A DNA stretch of 64,000 nucleotides, taken from the NCBI GenBank assembly GCA_004154925.1, contig QJNS01000027.1, positions 124,001 to 188,000 of the forward strand, read 5' to 3'. The notes below the pieces were generated by a model. It was given only the letters and a program-made list of their open reading frames with translations, did not search any database and had not been told where the DNA came from. Positions within the stretch are counted from its first letter, which is position 1, and every line of letters starts with the position of its first letter. Origin of the DNA: Monosporascus cannonballus (lineage: Eukaryota; Ascomycota; Sordariomycetes; Xylariales). Made by a program: the position numbers and the translations under genes. Positions 49,840 to 63,368 of the stretch are shown piece by piece.

Positions 49840-50190
49840 GGTTTACGGTTTTACGTAAATTATAAGGAGTTAAATAAGATTATAAAGCAAAACCGTTAAT
49901 TTTTCCCGTTAATTAAAAAAACGTTACAAATTTTATTATAGGCCTGGTAATTTATCATGTTTACCATTCGAACGGCTTTATACCGGCTACGTATTTATTA
50001 GGGAAACGAATAGAAAATTACGTTCCGTATATATTTTAGGTTTTTCGAATAGCTGATATGTTTATTTAGTTTTAACGATATACTGGTCACTTTTTAACAA
50101 TATATTAATATTATGTTGGAATATTATGTTAACAATTTTTGTTCCGCGTATATAGATGATATATTAATTTATTTATCCGGTTTTCGAATT
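49840..50190 (+). pseudogene. Reverse transcriptase region of F
   Basis: The + strand reads a classic gypsy polymerase in order: FYVNYKELNKIIKQNR, a PLIKKTLQ segment, an FTIRTALYRLRI segment, then FRIYFRFFE, an ILVTF-QYIN segment and AYIDDILIY at about 50146-50172. Stops at Gln/Trp codons close the frame. The catalytic YIDD is preserved. Confidence 0.85.
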
Positions 50191-52618
50191 AATTATATAA
50201 TTAAAGTTAAGTCAATATTTTGCCATTTAACGGAAATAAAATTAAAATTATATCCGGATAAATATAAATTTGTAATTTAGAGAATAAAATACGTAAACTC
50301 TATTATTAAAGTAGGAATAAATTTAAAATTTAATCTTAAAAAGATAATTATTATTTAAAAATAAAATGTTTTTATTAATATAAAAAAGATTAAAAATTCT
50401 TATCGGGTTTATTAATTTTTACCGAACTGTTATAAAAGGTTTTCATAAGGTAATAGTTTTTGTTACGATTAATTAAAGAGGGGACCTGTTTCCGTTAGAA
50501 AAATAAGAAATAATAGATTTTCGACCGATTTAAAAAGTTTTTTATTATAACGTTTATTCTTATATATTGGGATCCCAAAAAATGGTAATAAAGGCAAATT
50601 ATTCCGGTTAAATAATTGGAAAATTCTTATCCTAATTTAACTTATTAAGGCGCCTATAATTGATAACGTATTTTTTAAAAAACTTATTATTAATTAAATA
50701 TAATTAGGAAATATACGTTAAAAATTTTTAAGTATTATTAAAACGTTAATAAAATAAAGTAAAAGTTTTAAAAACTAATTAACATTTTTATCATCTTAAT
50801 ACATTACGTAAATTTCCAATACTTTATAAATATTTGTAAATTTATTAAAAGGTAAATTCGATAAATTAGCTTTTTATTCGCTTTTAGTTTTGTATGTAAA
50901 TATCGCCTTAATACGTTAATAAATTAACCTGGTATTATATTTTATAAGTTATAAAACGTATTTCGTAACGAAAGAAATATTAAATTTAAAAGATAAATCA
51001 TCGGGTTAATTAAAAAAATAATTATTTAATAAACCGACAGGGATTTAGAAACTCTTAACGGCCGTAATTTATCTAAAACGAAAAATTAACGAACGACCGG
51101 TTATATCTCTCGGCAAGAAAATATTTTTCGAAAAAAACATTTAAAAAATATAAGATTTAAAGATTATTAAAAATAAAACCTTAAAAATGGCATATGCCGC
51201 CGTAACCCAAGAATTACGTAATTTCCCCTTAATTATAAATACGGTAAAGTTTTTATAACGGCATATCTTTTTCATTTTAAAGATTTTTAATAATTTAAAA
51301 AATATATTTAAGTCCATATTTAAAAACCGTTCCGGATATTAATAATTTAATAAATATATAATTTTTATATTACCGGCCACCTAAGAAAAAATATTATATT
51401 AACAATATTAACCCGTAATTTTTATTGGCCGGAAAAAATTTAAGATATATGTCGTTTTTGCCGTAATTATAACGTATATAATCAGTTATATATATAGAGA
51501 AAAATAAGAAAAAAGTTAATGTGCATTTTGCTTAATTTAAAATGATTTTATTTAGATTTTTCGGTAAACTTTATAATTACTTTATCGGCAAGGCAAAAAA
51601 GGGATTTTTGTTTTTTATAATATTTTATAATTATTTAATATAAACGTAAAAGCGGATATTTGACGTTTTATTACTTATTATTAAAAATATGACGGTTTTT
51701 TAAAAAAATTAATATTTAATAAAAAATAATTAAACGAATAAACTTTGGATTTATTTATGCGATTTAATAAGTATATAATAATAAATATATTTTTTATCTT
51801 TAAACGAACGAAATTACGGGAAAAGTTAATTAAAAAGTTTTTAGGTATTTCCGTTATTTTATAAATTATGTCTAATATAATTAAGCTAAATTTTTACCGG
51901 TAATATAATTAATGTTTAACGTCAAAGCTTATAATAAAATATAAACCTTTCTTTTTAACTTACGGATATAATATAAAACTTATTAATAAAATATTAATAA
52001 CATTTAAATGAATTTTCGAAACGGAAAAAGTTATTAATTTTATTAAAGAGTTTCGAAAAAATACGGAATTTATTTAAATCATTATAACGTTACTGTAAAC
52101 TCGGATAAAATAATTAATTAATATTTGTAAAAAATAAATACCGTATTTTAAAATAAAAGATTTAATATAATTAAACTTAAAAAACATACGTATTCCGTAA
52201 ATGGTTAAAAAGTATTTTAAATATATATTAAATCTAAAATTACCGGAATTACGCCATAAAATATCGTAAAATTAAATATATCATCGAGGATATACTCGAA
52301 ATTTAACATAATTCCTTAAAGCCAATAATAAAAAACCTGTTATTTAGCTAAATCCTAAATAATAATTAACCGTTATTAATATTATCTAAAAAAGGAATTT
52401 ATAATAAAATATATACTAAAGGCCGAAAATAAGCTTATAAGCTGCGGTCGCCGAACAAGGTTATTCGTAAAATAAGTAAATTATGCCAAATTAATATAAA
52501 TATTATGTAATAATTTCAAAAATATAATTACCTTTAATAATTTCGAAAAGTTATTCGGAAACGGAAACGGGGACGATAAAGGCGTAAGGGTATAAATACG
52601 GATAAAAAAAAAGGTATC

Positions 52619-52652
52619 AATAAAGCTGCCGCCGCTTTGCCGCAGCTTTATT
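52619..52652. terminator. GC-rich hairpin upstream of the F polypurine tract
   Basis: AATAAAGCTGC (52619-52629) and GCAGCTTTATT (52642-52652) form a perfect 11-bp inverted repeat around a 12-base loop. The role is unknown; an RNA structure near the element's 3' end is possible. Confidence 0.35.
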
Positions 52653-52659
52653 ATTCCCT

Positions 52660-52677
52660 AAGGGCGAAAAAAGGGGT
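52660..52677 (+). other. Polypurine tract of F
   Basis: AAGGGCGAAAAAAGGGG lies three bases before the 3' LTR start. Confidence 0.65.
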
Positions 52678-52679
52678 AA

Positions 52680-52867
52680 TGTTATAAATTAAAGCTCATA
52701 AGGCAGTTCGGGCTTACGAAGCGAACTTTTTAGCCCGAACTTGCCTATATATATAAAAAGCAGCCACCTTGTTAGTGGCTAGCTGTTTCTCCCTTTCTCT
52801 TCTTACCTTAAATATAAACCTTTGTTGGGCCGTGTCTCCGTTCAACCTACGTATCGTGCCCGTTACA
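52680..52867 (+). repeat. 3' LTR of F
   Basis: Runs from TGTTATAAATTAAAGCTC to GTGCCCGTTACA on the + strand. It is less mutated than the 5' copy. Confidence 0.88.
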
Positions 52868-55152
52868 TACTATTTCAAATAAAAGGTTTAGTACTATCGT
52901 TACGGTTTTTAAAAAATTCAAATTTTTTTAAAAGAAGATTTATATTAGGTTAAAATTTATACTAATTACTAAACTTTGACCCTATTACAACAAGTTGAAA
53001 TCGTACTAAGTAAGAGCTCCGCTACGTTATAGAGTTAGCGGAATATAATTTTGTTGTTATTCACAAAAGGAGGTTAAAAATGGCGAGGTTTATAGCTTAA
53101 ATAAACGATCTAATTGCGAAAATAAAGTGGTTAAAGTTGGCTATATTATTTTCGATTTCACAACGAAAAAATATTTACACCTAGGACAACTCACGACGAT
53201 TCGGATTACACCTTTTGATATATATAAAAGAGTATGAATATATAATAATATTATATTGGAAAAAAATACGATATAATTTTCCCAAATTGTTTAAAAGTTC
53301 AAAAAACTTTTAGTGCAAAAAATTATACGAATATGCCTTACGTAAATACTTCAAGGTTCGCGGAACTTTAAAATGATTATACAAGTTTTATTTTTTTAAA
53401 AATGAGATAAATAATACAAACAGTTATATAATAATGCAATATTTGATTTAAATCAAGAGTACGACGATAAAAGACTTACGAAGTATTATAATCGTTATTC
53501 GTGGTAAAGTAATCATAAAATTCTATTACTGGAGATATTATTACCAAATTTTCTCTATTAAAACATCCCACGATAAAAGTATATTACGATAGTATTTTTA
53601 TAGTCGTTAATCGATTTACAAAGTTTTTTTTATTTTATTTTATATAACAAAAACGCGAACGCTGAACAGATAGCGTATATCTTTTTTAGAAATATTTTTA
53701 GTATACACGGTTTACTATATAAGACATTTTCCAATAAAGGTATTGCGGTTATTTATGGATTTTGTAAAATATAACAGTCTAAGTGTGACGGCTTGGCGGT
53801 TTAAACAACTATTATACCTTAAGTCGACGGGTTTATATTAGCAGGAGTATCGTGGAAATCTAAGCAATAGGTATAGTAACGTATTACGTCTCATAATACC
53901 AAAAGTACCTGAGGTAACGAATTGTTTCTACAAGCTAAAGCTATTTAGGTTATAGAATTAATAAATATATATAATTTATTTCTTTTATTACTGCTTATTT
54001 TTATTTAGCAGAGCCTTATTGAATGGTTGTTTAATCGTGCTTAGTCGTGCTTAGTCGTGCTTAATTATGCATAGTTAAGACCCGCTAAGCATTGATTACG
54101 TAACCCTGAACTAGCGTAGTTTTGTGATCTTGGCTGGATCGTTCTCGCAGGCCCAGCTGGCTTGGGTTGTAACACTAAGTCAAGATGTATTACAAATCAT
54201 TAACTGTTTTTGAATTCTACACGGATAACTACACAAAACGTTGATTTTAAATATTAAAAATATATTAAGAATGTTATATTAATTAGAGGGAAAACAATTG
54301 TATTAAAAAATAACTTATTGCGTTACTCATATATAATACCCGCTATTATAATTACTTTAAGCAATCTTAATTTTGGTTTTATATTGAAATTTATAAAGAT
54401 ATTCGTAAAAAGGACCTTATTAATATTACAGCGATTTGTAGCTGAAAATAGCTGAAGCAATTATATCAAAAAATGAAAATAAAACTGAAATTCGTACATA
54501 AATAAATAAATAATTATTGCAATTAAAAAGGTTACAGGGATTAATATTCGGAAAAGTGAAGATAATCTTTCTCGTTACTGAAGATATACAAATAAAACGA
54601 CTTAGCAAAAAGCTCGGTTTCAAATACATCGATTTATATAAACTTATTAAGAAATTGAAAAAAATACGCGCTAGCTCGAATTTTTGTTAAAAGTTAAACA
54701 TTATTTCGTTTTTTATATTTCTGTACTTAAGTTTACAATACATATAGTTAAATAATACCGAAAAAATAATGTGGAATTGAAAAGAAAATTATACAAAATA
54801 AAACAAACTCTAGATATAAGAAAATAAAATATATTTAGCTAATAGTAAATTAAGTGAAAAAAGAATTATATTCGAAAAACACTTAAATATCTGCTAAAAA
54901 TCCTATATAGGCCCAGCATTCGTTAAAGGATTTTTATTAGTAACGGTGAGCGTGATCTGATTAAGAACAGACCAGTTAGTAAGCTCGATACCAGATTAAT
55001 CGATCTGGGTTGCTATTTAAGTTAACAAGACTGTAATAACCGCCGTCTTTAACTGTTATTACGTTTGTTTTGCACGTTTAAATTCTTTTATAATTTGTCT
55101 ACATTAAATATTACGACAAAAAATTTTTTTTCGACGATGAAAAACCGCCTTT
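52868..55152 (+). pseudogene. Layer G RNase H-integrase remnants, continued
   Basis: RNase H resumes after F (an FLKEDLYQVKIYTNY segment, with TAG for Gln, at about 52920-52980). An integrase core follows at about 53590-53780 (VNRFTKFFLF, then an IYGLP-like segment). It is split by the A solo LTR at 53784-54174. The remainder to 55152 is AT-rich with a GC-normal patch near 54900-55060 that I do not recognise. Confidence 0.55.
53784..54174 (-). repeat. Solo LTR of family A, TSD CTAAG
   Basis: 391 bp, from TGTGACGGCTTGGCGG to GGGTTGTAACA on the + strand, the reverse complement of the A LTR. It is flanked by CTAAG at 53779-53783 and 54175-54179. It carries CGTGCTTAGT tandem copies at about 54035-54060. 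Confidence 0.92.
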
Positions 55153-55563
55153 TGTAACGAACTTGTTATACATGTACTTAGAGCTATAAGCAGTATGCGA
55201 AAACGTTCTCAATTTGCAAATAATAATAAGGCAAAAACCGAGGTAATAATCGTGTAGGTAAAAGGTTTACGGACTTTTTATACAGTAAAAAACCGTTATT
55301 TGTAATTATAAACTTAAATTAATAACAAAATATTGAAGCTAAATCAGTAATTATTTACATGAAACTTTAGTTTTTATTATATTTATTTCATTTGCAATAA
55401 ATATACGGTAAATAAATAAAATTCGTATAATGTGATCAAATTATTTAAATCATATAAATTACTTAAAAAGCCGAATTTTTCCATCTCGGTGTTAGCCGTA
55501 AGAGGTTTACGTTAGGCCTTCAAGGTCGGTTTTCTTGCAATAGGAACTCTTATTTCTATAATC
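55153..55563 (-). repeat. 3' LTR of B2
   Basis: Begins TGTAACGAACTTG on the + strand and contains GTTTACGTTAGGCCTTCAAG. It ends TCTATAATC. Confidence 0.8.
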
Positions 55564-55859
55564 TTATTTCCTTTTTCTACGAATTGTAAATAACCGTTTT
55601 TATTTGGTTAAAAACAGTTTCTAAGTCTTTAAGCTAATTTTATCATTATATAGCCTATTTTAAAAGGGAAAGAAAACTTGATTAAATTAACGCAAATACG
55701 ATAATAGTCGCGCCGAATTTATTAGAAGAGCTAGTTTTAACGTTATTTCTTATTCGATTTAGATCCGTTTAAAAAAGTCCGACTGTTTTTATATAGTTAA
55801 TATATCGAACTTCGGCTTCTGGACCCGTTATTAACGTTTAGTCTATAAGGTATTAAATA

Positions 55860-56285
55860 TAAACCGTGTGGTCAAAATGAAAAAGGAATGGGTACGCTTG
55901 TAAAAAAAAAAAATAACGCGAGGTAAAGAACAACTTAATAGCGCACTAAAAGGCGGCTGAAAAAATGGTAAAGCAATTCGTTAGCCGGCTAAAACGTTTT
56001 CGGTTACATCAATATAATTTCGAAAAACGAAACACTTTTCAATTTTTGTAAAAAAAAATATAAACTATATTATTTAAAAGAATAAGAAAGATTGCAAAAA
56101 AGCTCCATCGTGTAAAAGCAAAACAGGTGCAGCTAGCCCATAAAATAAATGCCATGGCGGAAACCTTTATCTTATTCGATTAGAACAACGCAAGATTAGA
56201 TTTAAGCGGGCGGCCGTTGTTACCTGTAATCTTAGCCGCGTTAAAAACGGTCGGTTAGGATTTTAGCGGTAAAACATCTTAACCA
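55860..56285 (+). pseudogene. Antisense accessory ORF of family B copy B2
   Basis: On the strand opposite gag-pol and just inside the 3' LTR, the frame reads VKMKKEWVRL, then MVKQFVSRLKRFRLHQYNF, VQLAHKINAMAETFILFD, LDLSGRPLLPVILAALKTVG and FSGKTS, interrupted by RIP-type stops. The block FILFD to GKTS aligns with FIFFD to GKTS in B1. The Cys-rich N-terminus is not clearly readable here. Confidence 0.55.
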
Positions 56286-58949
56286 GCTTTATCGTATTCA
56301 TTCAGTAGTTAAATAATTCTCCAATATTTTTTTATAAATATCTTTACTATTTAACTAAACGTTAGATTTTTTTTAGTATTTTAAATTTAATATTTTTGCG
56401 ATTTCGTATTCTGTATCGGTTTTTTCGTTTTTCAAATTTATTTTTAACAAAGTGTTTTTAAGCATTAATTCAAATAGAAAAATACAGAAAACAGGATATA
56501 TTTTTATAGTTTTTAGTAATATTCATTGCTAGTTATTTTTTAAATTACCTTTTTTAATTTTAGATCAGTTAATCTTTTAAATTAAACTTGTCGTTGGAAT
56601 TTTCCGTTTTAAATTTTAAAAACTTCGAAATTGCATTTTATTGCTGGCGCAACAATCAACGCTTAATCTTTCAGGGACAAAATTAATTTCTTAATTTATT
56701 TTATCACAATACTCGGCTATGTTTTACTAAGCAAATTTTAAATCATTTTGGAAACCGGGTTAAATTATTTTGATTTCTGTTACAAACGTTTTTACTTTTA
56801 AGATAATCGTAACAACGTTTCGTACTTTGTTAAATGGTTTTTCAAGTTGTTTTAATTCTGTCTTTTATTTGACTATAGCTAAATAAAGAAATATACTTAT
56901 ATTCTTATTAGCCAATACATTATAAACGATTTGTGCTAATAATAAAAGTTTTATATATTTATTTTATTACTAATTAATGTAATTTCGAAAATAAGGTTCT
57001 AAAATTTGGTTTAATCTTTCGGTTTTGTGACCGCTAAGAGTTTAACCAATTATGAAACCTGAGTTGTACGGGCTTATATTAGTATGAATACTGTAATACT
57101 TGTAATAATAAATATAATATTTATGCACCTTTTGTAATATAACAAATATTTTAAACAACGAAATTATATTATAAATTAAAATCTTCTATATTATAGAGAT
57201 ACCGCATATATATATCTTAATTTTAGCGTAACGTATTTTTTTAGCTTAAAATCGGTTTATTAATCAAGTTGTTTTAAATTACTTTTGGCATCCTTAAATG
57301 TTTAACTAATGCAAACTTGTTAAACTAAGAAAACTATATAAGTTTCTTAAGTTCGTCACGTAATCTTTTAGTTTGAATTCGAATTACTTACGTTAATAAT
57401 TCCGACCGTCCGCAAAAAGCCAAAACCACTAGGTCATAACAGGTTTAGCCGTTCGTTTAGAGATAGTAAGCTAGTGAGAATTTAAACTTAACGCTTATTT
57501 ATTTGAAAAAACACTAATTAAACATTGAAATAAAACGGATATTTTTATCGAAAATGACTTCTGTTATTATTTAATGTTGACTAAAGTAAGATTTAATAAA
57601 GGTATAAGTTAATTATTTTATCATCATATTTTTAAGCGTTAAATATTGTTATATTTACTTTATTTTTTAATTACTAGTTCAATATTAATAAATTCAATTT
57701 CTGTAATTAAATTCTTAATTTGAAAAACGCTTTTAATATAAATTTAAATTATAGTTTTTTAAAATTTCTTGAAAATGTTAATAGGTTGTAATACTCCTTA
57801 AGTTTTTTTACGCATTGTTTTAAATTTGTTGCAAATATTACAGATTTTGAAAAAAGTCTTTAACTCTGCGATAGAATTCTAAAAGTTGTATTTTTTTATA
57901 ATTGTTTAATAGTTTTGAACATTTTTTGATATCCGTATAATAGTTTTTTCTAGAATTGTTTTACAAATTGTTTTGGTTAATTTTTAAGAGTATAGAATTT
58001 ACCGTAATATCTTAATGCTCCTTTTAGTTATCCGTTTAGTTATTAGATTTTCTTAAGTTTTTCTACATTATGAATATTCCGCCACGGCGTAAAAAGTTCG
58101 AGTATTGGCTTCTTTACCACCCTATAATTATGCCGTACTATTTTAATTATATTAAAGTATTTATATAATTTTTTAGCAACCTTAAAATTATACGTTTCTT
58201 TGTAATGAAACACGGCTGTTTAAATGTTCGTGTTCAATATAACATATTCTAAAGTTAAAGTTTAACTGAAAAGGGATTTATATTTCGTATTCTTTGTTTA
58301 ATTTCTGTGTTTGTATAAATTAACTTGAAATTTTGCAATTGTAATAAATATCAAAAGTTTTTTAGTTTTATTAAAAAACGACTCTTAATCCTTAAGAGTG
58401 TTATTAATTACGAATAATTGTTGACTCTAAATCGACAAGTTAAATTTATATTGTAGAATTCTTTTAAATGTAAGACTATTAAATATTCTTTTTTATTTTT
58501 TATTGCTTTAAAATTGGACCTGGAGCGTAATTTAAGATATCGCTTGTTAATCGTTTCGTTTTGTAAGCGGTAAGTAAATTTACTACTGGTTTTTTAACAA
58601 ATTTATATTTAAACATTTCAAATCTTCCTTCGCTATTTTTGGAAACTTAATCTTTCAAGATATTCTTGAGTATTAAACCTCGTTAATAATATATCTATGT
58701 TTCCGTATTGTCTAATTTGATTAGACATATAATTTTTAAATCTTAAAATTGGTCCATTGTATGTAACGGTCGTTTTATTCAAGATAGGTCAATGCTTAAT
58801 TATTTGTAACATAAAGAGTTAAATTTAAATTTAATAAAAAGTAAAACTATATTCCTAGACATATAATTCCTAAGTGTGTTAAACATTTTTGTTTCGTTTA
58901 AAGTTTAAAGTACTTATATAATATGGTTTTTAGATATTTCTAAAGTTTG

Positions 58950-59100
58950 AAGTAAATGCAGACATTGTTAGCGTATAGGAATATAAATTTATTTAAAAGC
59001 AGTTTGGAAATAGTTATAACTAGGCGCTAAAAACTGGCGAAAGCGTTGATAAGTTTGTAAGATATTATTCGATATTTATAAAATTTATACCCCGTTTTAA
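58950..59100 (-). pseudogene. Reverse transcriptase remnant of B2
   Basis: The minus strand at about 58965-58992 reads FIFLYANNV where B1 has FIFVYLDDI. Both catalytic Asp codons have become Asn (GAC/GAT to AAC/AAT, RIP-type G to A). Confidence 0.7.
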
Positions 59101-62100
59101 ATACCATTTTCTATTTTCTTTTACCTATTTTAATAAAGTAGTAACCGTTTCGAAAATATAATATCATAAATTATTTTATTTTAATAATACTTTTTTAATA
59201 AATTAATAAAGTTTAGGAAGTATTTACCTTTAATAGTAATATCGCTTGCCTATTTCTTTTCGAATATTCGTCGATAAACGGGATTTTCATTTTCGTTAAT
59301 TCTTTGTCTTCTTTTTTTCAATTTCGCTATTACGAAAACGCGATATCCGAGGAGAAAATAAAGGATTAAATGTAGGTTTTCTTAGATTTAATTATATACT
59401 CATTTATTAAATTTTCGCTTTTTTCGAATTTACATAATAAACTTTATAGAGCTTAAAGTAATATTCTTTCTTAAAAAGTATCCGACAGTCTTAAAAATTA
59501 TGTACAGAGATTTTATTATTTTTTTATTCTTATATACTTTGGTAAATATCTTTTATTTCACATGCAAAATCATAATTTAATTCGAGCCTTATACTTTTCG
59601 TATTATGTAACGAATTTTATAACAGCTTTCTTTTGATAATTCCTTTTTAATTTCTCAAACAAATGTGTGACATCTGTATTTATACTCTGACTTAATGTTC
59701 TTAAATTATCGCATTCCCAAACTAATATTATATCTAGAAATGCCGGCGATATCATGTAAAAATATATTTAGATATATTTAAATTTATATTTAAAAATTTT
59801 CTGTTTTTTGAACAATTAGTTCTTTTTATACCTAAATAATTTATTATGTATTATACCTGGTTTTTAAAATTTCAGACTGTATTTTTAAAGAATTGAATGT
59901 TTTACTCTTACTAAAGGGAAAATAAAATTGCTTTTTGCTTCCGAATCGATTATAGTTTTAAACATTTTGGTTTTGTATTAAAGTAAAATTTAAATCTAAC
60001 AGCTTATTTTTTATTACCTTGCATAATGTTTTATATATTGCTAAAATTCGATATCTTAATTTCGAAGACTTTTACTATTATTTAACTAATATAGTCTTTT
60101 TACTAAATGGTATCTCAGTTTTCGACTCTTGTTAATAGTATGTTTAATACAGTAATTTTTTATATATTTATACCGTATCTGGTAATGAGCGAATACTGTG
60201 CGGGGATTGTTTTTCTATTGATATAACTTTAATTTTCACATTTGCCTAGTTATGAACTTCGAAATGTAAATATCTGAAAGATTGGTCCAGTATTTAAAAT
60301 TTCATATTGAATATAAAGTATTAGGAAATAACATACACATTTTTGCAATATAGCTTTCTGACCCCGCTTTAATTCTGAATACAAAAAACAAAACCTAGAG
60401 AATTTTAACTATCTAGTAGTTTCGATACATTTATATTTGTTGCCTAGCTTAATAGTTGTTTTTTTCGTTTTATCCGGGCCTAATGTTGTTGTCTTTTTTC
60501 GTTGTTATAAGGTCGATAAGATAATGGTTAAGACAAAGGACGTTAAAATGTAATAGTTCGTAAAAGTTTACTTGAATCTTTTTGATATATATTATATATT
60601 CGGGAAATTCAAAAAATTCGAAATGAAACGTTCGTTGTTGTTAATATTTGATAGAAATTAATCGTGTTTATTATGCACTTTATATTTATGTACGTTAAGA
60701 TAACATAGGTATTTTGATCCTATAATTATTTTGGAAATTATTTTGGATAATGTTTTTATGATTTAATTTAAAATCATGGCAATTAAAATAATTATCGGAT
60801 TCTCGAATATCGCGTTAAATTTAAGTAGTTGTGGTAATAATGAAATTTGGTTCGGAAAAGGTTGAATTGATTTCTTTTTTTTATTTCTGCTTCATTGTAG
60901 AGTGTTTGCAGAACTGTTTTAATTTTCTGTTTATAAAATTCAAAAGTCTTTCTTTTTTTAAATCTCTTTTAGCAGACAAATAATACTCGCTTTTATAATA
61001 CCTCTTTTTTCCACAATTAAACCATTTTATTTAAAAACTTTTTAGGCTATTTCGAAAGGGTATTCGTTTGCTTTTAAAATTTGTCCTTATCTTTCTTCGT
61101 TCGGCTGCTAGAAATTTTCTTATTACTTTATTTACCAGTTCTTTTTTTTAAAACAATGTCGATTAGAAGTACTTCAGTTAGTAATAATACTTTTATCGGT
61201 ATACTTTACAAAAAACTTCATTCTAGACCTTATACATAATCCGGTTTTATTCCAAGAATTCAAGCCATTGTAATAAAAACAAATTAATTTACTTTTAAGA
61301 GGTTTGGAATAATTATTAAACGGTTAAATTCCGTGATGTATTTAAACATTAACTTAAATTGGCGAAAACAATAATTTCTCAAAGAGTATATTGTTTTTAT
61401 CTAGATTTTTGAAAAGGACATGTATTTTTTCTTCGAACTATTGTTAATAACTGAAAATGTTGTTAGTTATATCCGAAAAACCGTCTACATAATTCTGTAA
61501 ATAACTTTTTATAATAAGTTCAAATTATTGAAAAACTTTTTAACTAATAGCTGTAAAATAGCTATTATCTTTTAATTGCCCTTTATCAGAAAACTTTGAT
61601 AAAATTCAAGGTAAAATCTGGCTGAAACTAGAAAGGTTTTCATATCTGTAAATAGATCATAAAGCTTTAGAAAAATTGGCTTATAACTATTACGGTCCAG
61701 CATTTGATAATAACTAGAAAATAAAATCATTTTTCGCTTAATTAGTTTATATCGAATAATAGTAAAATCGAAATTTTCTATTACTATTATCGTTACTGCT
61801 AGACGAACTTGGAGTTTTCTCCTTTAAATCGTATAAGTTTTAAAGCCAAAAAAAATGAAATTTTTCTTCTATTACAAATCCTCTCTCTGCCCTTTGGGCT
61901 TCTAGCTGGATACTTCTTTTCTATTTCCAATTCTTAGACCTTAATAATCTCTTTTATAAGTCAAACCTGTTATTAAAATTTGGAAAAAAACGCCTTTGAT
62001 ATCGCGTTATAAAAAAACCCATATTATTAATTATTTAAAAACCGTTATAAATTGGCGGTAAAACGCTTAATCTGGGCAGGAAAGTTTTACTAGCTAGAAG

Positions 62101-62228
62101 AAGAGATCGGATATACTATTCATCTTTTAAAGGTCGTCCTATATTATTATTTGCATGAAATTCAGGAAGATTTATACTATAACTAGATGACAAAATATTC
62201 CTCAGCTATTAATTTAAAAATACTAATA

Positions 62229-62639
62229 TATTACGAATTTATGATATCTATATTTAAAAGTATATATAAGATCTAAAAAAAAATCTTACTATAGAGGTAA
62301 TCATAAAACGAAAAACGATACAATAATTTATTTGGTAAAAAGATTTACTAATGCTTTCAATAGGAAACAAACGGCTTTCTTTAATTATAAGCTTGAAATA
62401 ATAATTAAAAAGCGTAATTAAATAAGTAATTATTTATATAAAAAACTAACTTATTATATATATATTTTTTAATCAGTATATCTTAAATATATATAATCTA
62501 TGTAATCTGGTTAGATTACTTACATTAACTAGATCACTTCAAAGTGTCAAGTTTTTCTATCCGAGTTTTAGCCGTAACAGGTTTACGCTAGGCCTTAAAG
62601 GTCAGACTCCTTGTAACAAGAACCTCTATTTTTATAACA
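62229..62639 (-). repeat. 5' LTR of B2
   Basis: Runs from TATTACGAATTT to TTTATAACA on the + strand. It contains TACGCTAGGCCTTAAAGGTC. Confidence 0.8.
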
Positions 62640-62990
62640 TCTTCATTTTTGCAGACGGTTAAGTTTTTTAATAGCGGCTCGTAACGGTTTTCGAGACCAC
62701 TTTTCCTTACGCTTTAAACGATTGTGTTCGTTAAAAAAGTTTCAGGCATTTTGTTTTTAATATTACAAAAATATTACAGAGATTACTATAACGAACATAC
62801 CACGTATGTTTCGTACAGTTACAGGCAATCTTATAATTTATAACTTCCCTGTTATAGCAGAAATAAGAAGGTATTTTAAATTTAAAACGTTTGGCGCGTA
62901 TTAAAAAAAGTAAATTATTAATGCGTTTACAATATTGCCACTTTTCGGTACAATCAAATATTATAAGTATAAAAAAAGGAAAGATATTTA
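62640..62990. other. Stretch between B2 and the last A copy
   Basis: AT-rich. A minus-strand frame of 90 codons (62731-63003) has no domain signature and is probably chance. Confidence 0.5.
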
Positions 62991-63368
62991 TGTTACGACC
63001 CAACGAGCACCGGCCTCAAGAAACGGTCAAACAAGGATCACACGGGCCACCCCATAAAGTCACGTAACGGTAATCACTACCAAACCAATAATCAGAAGTA
63101 ATCAAAGAAAATCACAAGCAATTATAATCACTACCAGGCGTATAATTATAAGTAATTAAGCTAAAAAAAGGATATATACGTTTATTATTTCCATAATTTA
63201 AATAATTTCACCTTATAACACTTATTAATACTAATCGTTTGCAATACTAAAATATTAAGAAACATAATACAATTATTATATTTAATGCCCAGATTCCTAT
63301 AATACTCCTCCTAATATAAACCTATCGACTTAAGGTTTAATAATTGGTTAAACCGTTTAGCCGTTATA
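62991..63368 (+). repeat. 5' LTR of family A copy A4
   Basis: Begins TGTTACGACCCAACGAGC and ends TAGCCGTTATA. It is the least mutated LTR start in the window together with those of A2 and A3. Confidence 0.85.

Larger units (their letters stand above)
46881..52867 (+). mobile_element. Ty3/gypsy element F, complete, LTR about 190 bp
   Basis: LTRs 46881-47070 and 52680-52867 share GCTCGGGCTTACGGAGCGAG-like and TTTCTCCCTTTCTC segments. A purine tract precedes the 3' LTR. On the + strand: a gag zinc-knuckle-like remnant near 49245, reverse transcriptase 49840-50190, an integrase region about 51400-52000 and a possible chromodomain start near 52279 (YIIEDILEI). It is inserted into layer G RNase H sequence. 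No clear target duplication is seen. A B solo LTR is nested at 47174-47604. Confidence 0.85.
55153..62639 (-). mobile_element. Family B Ty3/gypsy element B2, complete, RIP-degraded
   Basis: 7487 bp with LTRs of 411 bp at 55153-55563 and 62229-62639, same layout and orientation as B1. Reverse transcriptase is at about 58950-59100 on the minus strand, where the YLDD box reads YANN. The opposite-strand accessory frame is at 55860-56285. No exact target duplication is visible. Confidence 0.85.

Noticed and set aside
54426..54629. 67-codon minus-strand ORF, and similar short AT-rich ORFs across the window
   Set aside because: Low-complexity Phe/Ile/Leu/Lys/Tyr composition typical of chance frames in AT-rich DNA.
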